Below, in pieces: positions 16,401-25,013 of a DNA stretch of 63,286 nt. Each line of letters starts with the position of its first letter. Position 1 is the first letter of the stretch. Origin of the DNA: Paenibacillus massiliensis 2301065 = DSM 16942. GTDB taxonomy: Bacteria > Bacillota > Bacilli > Paenibacillales > Paenibacillaceae. The notes beneath the pieces are model-generated. The model was not told the origin of the DNA. It did no database searches and saw only the letters and a list, made by a program, of their open reading frames with translations. The position numbers and the translations under genes are program-made. The DNA is taken from NCBI RefSeq assembly GCF_000377505.1, contig NZ_KB898207.1, positions 1 to 63,286 on the forward strand, written 5' to 3'.

Positions 16401-17558
16401 ATGGATTACTCGTTTTTTTTGCAGCAGCTACATGAAGCCATCCAGAGCTCCGCCGCCCATGGCGGACGTCACAAGCACATCATCCGCTTCAACAGGCCTG
16501 GACAATATCGGGAATGTCTGTCGCACCTACAGAAGATGAAATCCGGATTCTCTGGCCTTCGGCGTATTCAGGCTGCCCATTCCATTCGTGCCCTGATTGC
16601 TCCTGCCGCCTGCCGCGAACGTCTGGAGCGATTTCAGGACAGACTGGTGATTGAACGTGACTCCAGTGTTCGAATTCATAAGAGTAGTACCCCGCAGATC
16701 CGTATTGAGCCAGAGGGCGACATTCCGTGGGGGATCAAGCAAATTCGTGCCCCCCGCATTTGGCCAATCTCAACAGGCTCCCGTGTCCGGATCGGCATTA
16801 TTGATACTGGTGTGGATTTTCAGCACCCGGATCTTCAGCACGCACTCGCACGAGGGGTTAATTTGTTGAACCGTGCTTTATGGCCCTACGACGATAACGG
16901 TCATGGAACTCATATTGCCGGTACCATTGCTAGCATCAACGGCCAATCCGGCTTGATGGGTGTCGCCCCACATACCATCATCTATCCTGTGAAAGCTTTT
17001 GACCATAATGGCTCCGCTTATGTATCAGATATTGTCCTTGGCATTGACTGGTGTGTACGCAACCAGGTTCATATCATTAATATGAGCTTCGGCATGAAGA
17101 CCCGTAGTAAAGCGCTGCTGGATGTCGTGAATCGAGCCCATCAAAGCGGGATTACCATCGTCGCCTCCTCTGGAAATGATGGCAAACGCAGCAGCATTGA
17201 TTATCCGGCACGTTACCCACAGACCATAGCCGTAGGTGCTACAGACAGATTCAAAAGAGTCGCCACCTTCAGCAATCGTGGTCCTTACGTGGACGTATAT
17301 GCCCCTGGAGACAAAATCATATCCTCCTGGATCAAGGGTCGACACCATGAGATGAGTGGAACGTCTATGGCCACCTCTCATGTCAGCGGCGCCATTGCCT
17401 TGTTGCTCGCCCAGAAGCCTGACCTGTCTCCTTCCGAGATCAAGGCGCTGCTGCGCAAGACATCTTCTCCCATTCGCTCTCCCAAGGGGGCTACGCGTCG
17501 GACCAGCAAACTTGGAGAGATCGATGCCTATCGTCTGCTTCAGGAAGGCTTGAAATAA
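16401..17558 (+). CDS. S8 family (subtilisin-like) serine protease without signal peptide
   Basis: 385 residues from the ATG at 16401, which follows GAGGGGAGCGCAGAGT; an in-frame extension upstream overlaps the promoter. The catalytic triad is complete: D135 (IGIIDTGVDFQHPD), H168 (NGHGTHIAG) and S322 (GTSMATSHVSG), with the oxyanion Asn in SSGNDG. A roughly 125-residue N-terminal region precedes the catalytic domain and looks like a propeptide-type domain (HIIRFN, LIAPAACRERLERF), but no hydrophobic signal sequence is visible. It is therefore either intracellular or exported by another route. Confidence 0.92.
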   Translation: MDYSFFLQQLHEAIQSSAAHGGRHKHIIRFNRPGQYRECLSHLQKMKSGFSGLRRIQAAHSIRALIAPAACRERLERFQDRLVIERDSSVRIHKSSTPQIRIEPEGDIPWGIKQIRAPRIWPISTGSRVRIGIIDTGVDFQHPDLQHALARGVNLLNRALWPYDDNGHGTHIAGTIASINGQSGLMGVAPHTIIYPVKAFDHNGSAYVSDIVLGIDWCVRNQVHIINMSFGMKTRSKALLDVVNRAHQSGITIVASSGNDGKRSSIDYPARYPQTIAVGATDRFKRVATFSNRGPYVDVYAPGDKIISSWIKGRHHEMSGTSMATSHVSGAIALLLAQKPDLSPSEIKALLRKTSSPIRSPKGATRRTSKLGEIDAYRLLQEGLK

Positions 17559-17640
17559 GCTGTCGCTACACTTCATAACGGAAACAAGATAAGGAGCAGG
17601 GCAGAACGAGAAGTGGCTGCCCCACTCTTCCCCTTGCGAA

Positions 17641-17693
17641 CTCACAGGCTGATGTGAATCTCACAGTCTTATGTGAATCTCATAGGCTGATTA
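17641..17693 (+). repeat. 19-bp imperfect tandem repeat
   Basis: Copies CTCACAGGCTGATGTGAAT (17641-17659) and CTCACAGTCTTATGTGAAT (17660-17678) are followed by a partial third, CTCATAGGCTGAT. It is in the 307-nt gap between the subtilase and the DUF1349 gene; nothing else is seen in that gap apart from a GGGCAG/CTGCCC hairpin near 17600. Confidence 0.75.
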
Positions 17694-17865
17694 GCGATAT
17701 TTCAAGAGTTCTCAGACCTTTAACAGGAATTCAGCAGCTCGCAGCCGAATATAGAATCTTAGGTAAGTAGATGGGATGAGCAGGCACACTAGAACAGTGA
17801 TATTTTGTCGATTTATCCCAATCTCCACCTCGAATAATGATGATTGATGGTAAGGAGCGAGTCTA

Positions 17866-18474
17866 ATGAACCTGTTTGAAGGCTGTTTTGAGAAAGCGCT
17901 ATCTTCGAATCTGAAATGGATTAATGAGCCTCAGGACTGGGGATTTCAGGATGGAAATCTTGTCATCGAGGCTCCTGCTGGCGGTGATTTTTTCCTTGAC
18001 CCAGGCGGTTCCGCACCCAAGAATTCAGCGCCTTTTCTCTATACCAACGTAAGCGGAGACTTCCGACTGACCACACAGGTCCGTGTCGATATGAAGGAGC
18101 AATATGACTCTGGCTGCTTAATGATCATGGCGAAGGAGAATTACTGGGCGAAGGTATGCTTTGAATTCTTCGAGGAGGAGCCATCCATTCTCAGTGTCGT
18201 GACCCGTGGCACATCCGATGATTGTGTATCTGCCCCTACCGGTGTCCCTACACCTTACTTAAGCATTGCAAGAGCTGGCAACAGCTTCGCCTTTCATTAC
18301 TCGAAGGATGGACAACGCTGGAAGCTCGTTCGCTATTTCGGACTGGATTGCCCAGAGGACATTAAGATCGGCATTGTAGCCCAGTCTCCTATCGGGCAGG
18401 GCTGCCAGGTAATCTTCAAGTCACTGGAGCTGCAGCATGGCGTAGACGGCGACATTCGCGAGGTCGTGTCCTGA
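17866..18474 (+). CDS. DUF1349 domain protein (concanavalin A-like fold)
   Basis: 202 residues, a stand-alone DUF1349 protein. Family hallmarks are the N-terminal W-x-N-EP (LKWINEPQDW), FWL/FFLDPGG segment, YDSGCLMIMAKENYWAKVCFEF, and the SKDGQRWKLVRYF stretch. The fold is a jelly roll related to glucanases; no enzymatic role is established. AAGGAGCGAGTCTA precedes the ATG. It has no signal peptide and is monocistronic as far as can be seen. Confidence 0.88.
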   Translation: MNLFEGCFEKALSSNLKWINEPQDWGFQDGNLVIEAPAGGDFFLDPGGSAPKNSAPFLYTNVSGDFRLTTQVRVDMKEQYDSGCLMIMAKENYWAKVCFEFFEEEPSILSVVTRGTSDDCVSAPTGVPTPYLSIARAGNSFAFHYSKDGQRWKLVRYFGLDCPEDIKIGIVAQSPIGQGCQVIFKSLELQHGVDGDIREVVS

Positions 18475-18701
18475 CCCTATTGATTGGGCGGCCAATCAGG
18501 CTACGCAATATGAAATAGGCATCGGCTGGTTATTTCGACGATAGAGCACAACAAAGGGGAGCCAGACCGTTTATTCGGCTTGGACTACCCCTTAAGACCT
18601 TTGTTGACCTAAACTAGCCATTTGACTAGTTTATCTCACCAAGGCTGGTCTCCCGCTGTGTTGTGTGGTCGCCATTCAGCCCCACTCTGCGATCTACCCT
18701 G

Positions 18702-20072
18702 CTACCTTGCTGGACCTGACTCAGATACTGTAGACACTATAGGGACACTCAGTACTTCGGTGCAGCCCAAAGTCATCCCTGGCTTTAGAGAGTATATGCC
18801 ACTGAACCCGGAGCCCTCCAATTCATCGCGTACAAGATTAGTCTCCTCCCAAGGAGCATGCACCAGCAACGTCTGGCGCGCTGGCATGCTGCGAAGCATG
18901 ACACGGACATCCTCCAGTCCTTGATGCACCTTGTATGTGATTCGTTTCACATTGAACCCGGAGACTAGCTCCCCCTTCAGCAACCTATTTCCGAATGTAT
19001 CCTTGTAGGTATGACCCGTTAGCAGCACTGTATGCGTGGATTCCGTGGCTAACTGCTGGTAATACCATTGAGAGCTCACCGACTCCATTGTGCCATCCGC
19101 CGTGAAAATGACAGATGGACCTGCGGCGAGCAATTGTACTCTCTCGGCATCACTGGACGGAATATGTAGCAACTTCCTATCCATTGCCGCCACAATTCTT
19201 GCTTCGGCCTCTGGACGCAGCCAATCCTTCCACTGTAGCAACTGCCTCAAGCCATTCCAGACCTTGTTCTCAACGATCAGAGGGATGTCAGGAAATTGCT
19301 CACCGACCCACACTAGCAGATCCTGTCCCCTTCCAAAGGCCGGAACAGGCATTAGCACATGCCCCCCATTCTGAAAGGTCGCCACCAGTTCCGCACGCAA
19401 TTGGCTTTGCTTGTCCTCCTGTGTCTCCACATCCATGCCATACGCTGCATCGACGATCGAAATATCGGGACAACCGCCCTTATTCTGCTGAATAGATAGC
19501 GAAGCTTCCTCTGCTACCTGGACCTCTGGTCGATCTGCTGCAATCAGTTCAGATTCAGCATTGTAATCTCCCGAGAAGAAGATTCGCCGGCCCTCCATGA
19601 CCACGTCATACCATACGGATCCAGCCAAATGACCGGTGCGGCCCCATCTGAACGATACTCCTTCAGTGTGCCTATGCCATTGTCCTGCAGATACAGTCTC
19701 TTCAATGTAACGATAAGTAATTGCTTGAATATGCTCCTCTTCGTAGGGGAGCTCACCTTGTCTTGCATGAACGAAGGTAGACCATGAACGGAAATAGGAG
19801 TCAAGCTGTTCTGCTGTCGCGCGCGTCGTCCATACTTCTCCTCGATAGCCCAGCTTGTAAAGCAAGGGCAATGCCATGGAGTGGTCCTCATGGGCGTGGG
19901 ACAGGAATACTGCGGTCAGCTCAGGCACCCGTTCATTGGACAGCAACGGATATTCGCCGGTGCCAACCTTCTTTACACCACAATCCAGCAGGATCTTATG
20001 CTCTTCGCCTGTGATCAGGTAGCAGGAACGTCCATGCTCCCCTGCTCCTCCCCAGATTGTCACACTAATCAT
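18702..20072 (-). CDS. Beta-CASP-like metallo-beta-lactamase fold protein
   Basis: 456 residues. The MBL core has the HxHxDH motif as SHAHEDHS and a later FFSGDYN; VPAFGRGQDLL matches the beta-CASP signature of RNA-processing nucleases. Later motifs deviate: GHTYKDTFGN in place of the usual SGHAD and LVHAPWEE in place of VHGE, so nuclease activity is uncertain. The ATG at 20072 overlaps the permease stop as ATGA, so translation is coupled to the transporter. It is the last gene of an operon ATPase-binding protein-permease-this gene. Confidence 0.8.
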   Translation of the reverse strand: MISVTIWGGAGEHGRSCYLITGEEHKILLDCGVKKVGTGEYPLLSNERVPELTAVFLSHAHEDHSMALPLLYKLGYRGEVWTTRATAEQLDSYFRSWSTFVHARQGELPYEEEHIQAITYRYIEETVSAGQWHRHTEGVSFRWGRTGHLAGSVWYDVVMEGRRIFFSGDYNAESELIAADRPEVQVAEEASLSIQQNKGGCPDISIVDAAYGMDVETQEDKQSQLRAELVATFQNGGHVLMPVPAFGRGQDLLVWVGEQFPDIPLIVENKVWNGLRQLLQWKDWLRPEAEARIVAAMDRKLLHIPSSDAERVQLLAAGPSVIFTADGTMESVSSQWYYQQLATESTHTVLLTGHTYKDTFGNRLLKGELVSGFNVKRITYKVHQGLEDVRVMLRSMPARQTLLVHAPWEETNLVRDELEGSGFSGIYSLKPGMTLGCTEVLSVPIVSTVSESGPAR

Positions 20073-21736
20073 CGTGCATTCCACTTTCTTGTCGAGCTTA
20101 CATTCTCGATTAATATCAATATCGCTGTAGTAAGACCCACTGTGACGACAGCCATCGCCATACCAAGGGATACCTGTCCCTGCTCGAACTGCGCGAAGAT
20201 ATAAGTGGCAGAAGTCTGAACAGAAGGCGGCAGGATCAGCAATGAAGCTACCAGCTCACGTGAGGCAATGGTGAACGTCATCATCCAGCCTGCCAGCATC
20301 CCCGGTAATATCAGAGGCAACATAATCCGCCGGAAAATATAGAAGGGTGCCCCTCCAAATACCGCGCCTGCCTGAAATAGAGAAGGATCAAGCTGATTCA
20401 GTCCTGCCTTGACGTATTGAACTGTATAAGGAACGAACAGCACTACATACGTCAATATTACCATTCCATATGTGTTGTACAGTCGGATCGGCATCCATGG
20501 TGAGTTCCACAGCAGAATTAGACCCACGACAATGACAATACCAGGGACCGTGTTAGGCAGTAGACTGAACAAATCCGTCACCCGTGCAACTCTCGTCGCA
20601 GAGCGCCCAATAATGAGAGCGAACCAGGTACCTAAGATGACGGCTACCGTAGATGCGGCGAGCGACAACAGCGTGCTGCTAACCAGAGCATTCATGCTCT
20701 CAGAACCCCATGTCAGCAATTGCACATAATAATCCAGCGTAAAGTTATCCCAGGCCAATCCCACGCCTCTCAGCTTCATTGTAGATGCCGCAATAATGGA
20801 GAAGTAAGGTACGCCTATAGAGAACAACAGCAGCAGCAGTACATACACGTAACAGAGCCACAGTGCCCAGCCTTTTAGACGATATGAGGTACCTCTCGCT
20901 CCCTTGCCACCTACCAGTCGATAGGAGTATTTACGGCTGATGAGAGATTGCATGTACCATACGACCAAGCATACGGCCAGCAGGACGGAAGCCAGCGACG
21001 TTGCTTTACCAAAATGAATAGGCCAACTAGAGATGTACTTGTGAATCTCTGACGTCATCACCTCATACCCGATCCTTCTTCCGAAGGTAGCAGGGGTGCC
21101 GAACTCTGCGATGGTCTTCACGAAGATCAGCATCGCGCCCATGCCGAAGGCAGACAGCAGCAGGGGGACTATGATTCTGCGGAAGCGGTACAGGAAGCCC
21201 CCACCATGAACGGCTCCTGCCTCGTCCAGACTTCCTCCGATCTGAATCAGCGCCCCTCTCAGCAGCAAATACAGGAAGGGGAACAAGTGTAGACTCATGA
21301 TCATCACCATACCCCCAAAGCTGAAGAATGCAGGAGTGATCCTCGAGGCAGATGGTACGAGCTGCTCCAGATAACCATTCTTTTGCATGAACAGAATCCA
21401 GCCCATGGACCCAATATAAGGTGGCGTCATGAACGGAATGAGGAAAATAACATCCAGGAAGCGGTACCTGCCCAAGCTGGTACTCGACATCATCCATGCC
21501 AAGGGCAGCGCCAGCACCGTCGTTCCCGCAATTACGCATACACCTAGCCAAATTGAGTCCAGTAACACACCAGACAGCTCCGATTCCAGCATAACGCAGA
21601 ATGGAGATGATATATCCAGCTCTCCCTCGGGATACACACTCTGAACGAAGATCATACCCAGCGGAACAATAATTAGAAAAGTAAGGACGAGCAGCGCCAA
21701 TGCTATGCTACACGCCCGTATATAACGACTCGTCAT
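20069..21736 (-). CDS. ABC transporter permease, fused two-domain type
   Basis: 555 residues with about 12 hydrophobic segments and two binding-protein-dependent permease modules. EAA loops read GGSLDEAGAVHGGGFLYRFRRIIVPL and DPSLFQAGAVFGGAPFYIFRRIMLPL. Fused permeases of this size are typical of ferric-iron (AfuB/SfuB) and 2-aminoethylphosphonate importers. ACGGGAGTATAC precedes the ATG. It follows the binding protein gene by 13 nt. Confidence 0.92.
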   Translation of the reverse strand: MTSRYIRACSIALALLVLTFLIIVPLGMIFVQSVYPEGELDISSPFCVMLESELSGVLLDSIWLGVCVIAGTTVLALPLAWMMSSTSLGRYRFLDVIFLIPFMTPPYIGSMGWILFMQKNGYLEQLVPSASRITPAFFSFGGMVMIMSLHLFPFLYLLLRGALIQIGGSLDEAGAVHGGGFLYRFRRIIVPLLLSAFGMGAMLIFVKTIAEFGTPATFGRRIGYEVMTSEIHKYISSWPIHFGKATSLASVLLAVCLVVWYMQSLISRKYSYRLVGGKGARGTSYRLKGWALWLCYVYVLLLLLFSIGVPYFSIIAASTMKLRGVGLAWDNFTLDYYVQLLTWGSESMNALVSSTLLSLAASTVAVILGTWFALIIGRSATRVARVTDLFSLLPNTVPGIVIVVGLILLWNSPWMPIRLYNTYGMVILTYVVLFVPYTVQYVKAGLNQLDPSLFQAGAVFGGAPFYIFRRIMLPLILPGMLAGWMMTFTIASRELVASLLILPPSVQTSATYIFAQFEQGQVSLGMAMAVVTVGLTTAILILIENVSSTRKWNAR

Positions 21737-21749
21737 GTATACTCCCGTA

Positions 21750-22808
21750 TTACTTGAATAGCTTCAGGAAGCGATCAGTTACGTCAGCACCGTGCTCAGA
21801 CATCCAGTTCCAGTCCACTGCAAGCACCGGAATCTCATCGAGATTGGCACGATTCTCAGCGTGAATATCCGTACGCCCTGGTAGCAGATAAGCATCTCCC
21901 ACCAGCTTCTGTGCTTCATCCGAGAGCAGGTAGTCAATGAATGCCTTGGCTTCATCCACGTGCTGGCTGGATTTCATAATCATCGCTGGTCGTGGGCTGA
22001 TTACAGTGCCTTCCTTCGGGTAAATAATGTCGATTGGCTCGCCCTTATCCTTGGCCTTATAAGTCATATAATCTACCGCAGACGCAACTACGCCCTTTGC
22101 ACCAGTAATAACCGGATCAAGCGCCTCCTGGTTCGCTCCAGCGAGCGCAACTCCGTTAGCCTTGTAGTCGTCGAACAACGTCCAGCCTTCCTCGCCCTTC
22201 ACGCTCAGATAGCCCGTCATGAAGTCCAATGCAGACCCTGACAGCGATGGATCGGGAATGTTCACCTGATCCTTGAACTCGGGCTTGCTGAGATCTGCCC
22301 AAGATGTCGGTGGGATCTTGACCTCATTCGTGTTGTACGCAATGCCAAGTGCAGATGCGCTGGTGCTGAAGTAATGACCCTCAGCATCGGACCAGTCCGG
22401 GTTCAGCTTGTCTGCGTTCGCAGCTTCTGGATAAGCCATGGTCAAGCCGTCAGCCTTGAGTCCCTGTGCGGATGGCAAGGATGCCAGAATGACGACATCT
22501 GCGACTGGATTGGATTTCTCTGCTTCCATTCTGGCCAGAATCTTGCCAGTCGTACCTTGGAACATCTCCACCTTAACACCACTTGCCTGCTCATAGCCTG
22601 CAATCAGATTTTTGGCCAGCCCCTCTGGTCCGGCACTGTACACGACCAGCTTCTTCTCTGCTGATACTGGTGCTGCTCCTGCTTCAGCTCCAGATGTCCC
22701 TGTCGTCGCCGCAGGGCCCGCCGCTCCACAGCCTGTCACTGCCAACCCAATCATCAAGGCCAGACTGCTCAGCATAGGCCCACGTGTCCATTTCATCTTG
22801 CTCTTCAT
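21750..22808 (-). CDS. Extracellular solute-binding lipoprotein of an ABC importer
   Basis: 352 residues. A type II signal peptide ends at a lipobox LAVTGC (C27), followed by an Ala/Gly/Thr-rich linker. The mature part is a periplasmic-binding fold of the iron/2-aminoethylphosphonate cluster (LVVYSAGPEGLAKNLIAGYEQASGVKV, a cluster D-type start; SPRPAMIMKSSQHVDEAKAFIDYLLSDEAQ near the end). Ferric iron or a phosphonate are the likely ligands; the sequence alone does not decide. GGAG lies just ahead of the ATG. Confidence 0.9.
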   Translation of the reverse strand: MKSKMKWTRGPMLSSLALMIGLAVTGCGAAGPAATTGTSGAEAGAAPVSAEKKLVVYSAGPEGLAKNLIAGYEQASGVKVEMFQGTTGKILARMEAEKSNPVADVVILASLPSAQGLKADGLTMAYPEAANADKLNPDWSDAEGHYFSTSASALGIAYNTNEVKIPPTSWADLSKPEFKDQVNIPDPSLSGSALDFMTGYLSVKGEEGWTLFDDYKANGVALAGANQEALDPVITGAKGVVASAVDYMTYKAKDKGEPIDIIYPKEGTVISPRPAMIMKSSQHVDEAKAFIDYLLSDEAQKLVGDAYLLPGRTDIHAENRANLDEIPVLAVDWNWMSEHGADVTDRFLKLFK

Positions 22809-22827
22809 CTCTCCATCTCCCCCTAAT

Positions 22828-23811
22828 TCATGATTGCTTCATATAGTGAATATGTTCTTTGGATACAAAGACATCGCGCTGCTCACCAACAGATAACCTT
22901 GTGTGATGGTAGGCCAGCCAGTGCTGCCCTGTATCTGTAGTGAGTCCAATCTCGTATCGGTCTCCTAAATAACTGACATGTCGTATGTTCACACGATAAC
23001 GCTCTAACTGCTTAGCAGAAGACTGGGGATCTGACTCCCATAAAATGTGCTCTGGCCGGAACATGATCTCGTTCTCGATCAACCAGTTGGATTTGCCAAT
23101 GAACCGAGCTACCAGCGCATTCGAAGGACGATTGTAAATGTCCTCCGGGGCTCCTGATTGCAGAATCTGCCCGCTGTTCATCACCACAATCTCATTCGAC
23201 ATGGACATGGCCTCCATCTGATCATGCGTGACATAGAGCGCCGTCAGTCCGAGATCATGTACCAATGACATCATTTCCACCCGCATTTCCTCACGCAATA
23301 CAGCGTCCAGCGCGCTTAACGGCTCATCGAACAACACCAGTCTGGGACGAATCGCCACCGCCCGCGCAAATGCGACCCGCTGCTGCTGGCCACCCGAGAG
23401 CTCGTGAGGATAGCGCTGCTCCATACCCTGAAGCCGTACAGATGCCAATGCCTCCATCACCGTGCTACGTACATCTTTGTGACGTTTGCCTGCCATAAGT
23501 CCATAGGCTACATTGTCATACACCGTCATATGCGGCCAGAGGGCGAAATCCTGGAACACCATGCCGAACTGACGCTTGTGCACGGGCACATCCTTGCGCT
23601 CCGTAGCTGAGAACAGCGTCTGGTCACCCATGGTTATCCGTCCTGTATCAGGACGTTCCAGACCAGCTATCATCCGCAGTAGCGTTGTTTTGCCACAGCC
23701 GGAAGGACCAAGTAACGTAGTGAACCGACGATGGCGTACGACGAGATCCGTCTGATGCAGTGCAGTGGTCTCACCGAATGTCTTGCTAACTCCTTGTATA
23801 TTCAGATCCAT
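22828..23811 (-). CDS. ABC transporter ATP-binding protein
   Basis: 327 residues. Walker A GPSGCGKTTL, Q-loop VFQDFALWPHMTVYDNVAYGL, signature LSGGQQQRVAFARA, Walker B RLVLFDEPLSALDA and the H-loop YVTHDQMEAM are intact, followed by a C-terminal TOBE-like regulatory domain. Closest in type to FbpC/PhnT ATPases of iron or phosphonate uptake. First gene of the importer operon, divergent from the LysR regulator. Confidence 0.94.
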   Translation of the reverse strand: MDLNIQGVSKTFGETTALHQTDLVVRHRRFTTLLGPSGCGKTTLLRMIAGLERPDTGRITMGDQTLFSATERKDVPVHKRQFGMVFQDFALWPHMTVYDNVAYGLMAGKRHKDVRSTVMEALASVRLQGMEQRYPHELSGGQQQRVAFARAVAIRPRLVLFDEPLSALDAVLREEMRVEMMSLVHDLGLTALYVTHDQMEAMSMSNEIVVMNSGQILQSGAPEDIYNRPSNALVARFIGKSNWLIENEIMFRPEHILWESDPQSSAKQLERYRVNIRHVSYLGDRYEIGLTTDTGQHWLAYHHTRLSVGEQRDVFVSKEHIHYMKQS

Positions 23812-23933
23812 TGCTTACTCCCTGTTATTTCTTATCTGTCATGACTGTTTACAGTGTAATTGTTCAATTTAAGAGCAGTGTCAGCGGAAGGTAAGAGCAA
23901 AATTAATAATTTCAATGAATTCTATTAACATTC

Positions 23934-23948
23934 ATAGATTTAATCTAT
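23934..23948. promoter_or_regulatory. LysR-type operator (T-N11-A palindrome)
   Basis: ATAGATTTAATCTAT is a perfect palindrome around a central base and contains T-N11-A, the core of LysR regulator sites. It lies in the 183-nt divergent region, 46 bases ahead of the lysR start and 122 bases ahead of the ATPase start. Confidence 0.65.
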
Positions 23949-23994
23949 ATAGAGGGATCTTCAGCTGGGTACCAGCTTGAAAGGAGAGAGTGAA

Positions 23995-24894
23995 TTGCAC
24001 CTGAATCTACTAAAGCTACATATCGTGGAATTGCTGGATAAGCATCAGAAAATCACCGCAGTTGCCGATTTGCTGGGATTGAAGCAGCCAACGGTGACCT
24101 TTCATATGAAAAATCTGGAGAAGGAAATGGGGGTTAAGCTCTTCGATGCACGTATGGGTCGAATCCTGCTCACGGATGCGGGACGTGCCTTACTGCATTA
24201 TTCGGTCAAAATTAACGCGCTCGCGAACGAAGCGCAGCGGGTGGTCCGTGAATTCGACAGCCTGCAGCGTGGCCACATCTCCATAGGCGCGAGCTATGTA
24301 TCGGCAACTTACATTCTGCCATCCATTTTGCATCGGTTCTCTCAGGAGTATCCTGGCATTCAGATTTCGTTGTCCGTCAAGACCGCTCCAGTCATTCAAG
24401 AGAAGTTGCATCGCCGTGAATTCGATCTTGGTCTCGTCTCCACCGAGCCATTCACTATGAGCTCCCTAACAGCTGAACAGATCTGTAAGGATGAGCTGGT
24501 CTTAATCTGTGCCCCGACACATCCACTGGCGAGCACGCAGGAGCTTACCCCGGATATCTTGGCCTCGGCCTCCTTCATTCTCCACGGCAGGGATTCCAAC
24601 ACACGACAGCTAACGGACAAGTGGCTAGCCAATGCAGGCAGATCCCTTACGTCCAGACTGGAGATGGACTCTCTGGAGGCCATTAAACAGACAGTTATGC
24701 TGGGAGAGCACGTATCCTTCGTATCCCGTATTGCTGTGGAGGCCGAAGTCGCTAGGGGGCAACTTATCGCTCAGCCGATTCCTGACAACCCTTACGAACG
24801 GTACATCTACCTCGTCAGCAACTCAGATCGGCACCGTTCGGCACTCATTCAACATCTAGCCGGGTATATAGCACTCGCATACCAGCCTGTCTAA
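23995..24894 (+). CDS. LysR-family transcriptional regulator
   Basis: 299 residues. The N-terminal winged helix-turn-helix (ITAVADLLGLKQPTVTFHMKNLEKEMGVKLFDARMGRILLTDAG) and the C-terminal type 2 periplasmic-binding effector domain (ISIGASYVSATYILPSILHRFSQEYPGIQI) are typical. The start is TTG at 23995, eight bases after AAAGGAGAG. It is divergent from the ABC importer operon and probably controls it through the T-N11-A palindrome between them. The inducer is unknown. Confidence 0.93.
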   Translation: MHLNLLKLHIVELLDKHQKITAVADLLGLKQPTVTFHMKNLEKEMGVKLFDARMGRILLTDAGRALLHYSVKINALANEAQRVVREFDSLQRGHISIGASYVSATYILPSILHRFSQEYPGIQISLSVKTAPVIQEKLHRREFDLGLVSTEPFTMSSLTAEQICKDELVLICAPTHPLASTQELTPDILASASFILHGRDSNTRQLTDKWLANAGRSLTSRLEMDSLEAIKQTVMLGEHVSFVSRIAVEAEVARGQLIAQPIPDNPYERYIYLVSNSDRHRSALIQHLAGYIALAYQPV

Positions 24895-24944
24895 TCTCTA
24901 TTGGGCCCAAGTAAAGATTCTGACAGGAAGGCTTCCGTTCATAC

Positions 24945-24984
24945 GAAAAATGGGGTTGTCACCCAAGTGAACATCCCCATTTTT
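24945..24984. terminator. Bidirectional terminator between lysR and the MBL gene
   Basis: AAAATGGGG and CCCCATTTT arms around a loop of about 20 nt, with A-run on the left and T-run on the right. It serves the convergent LysR and MBL genes. Confidence 0.85.
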
Positions 24985-25013
24985 CAGAAATTTATAAATA
25001 TTTAAACGAATAC

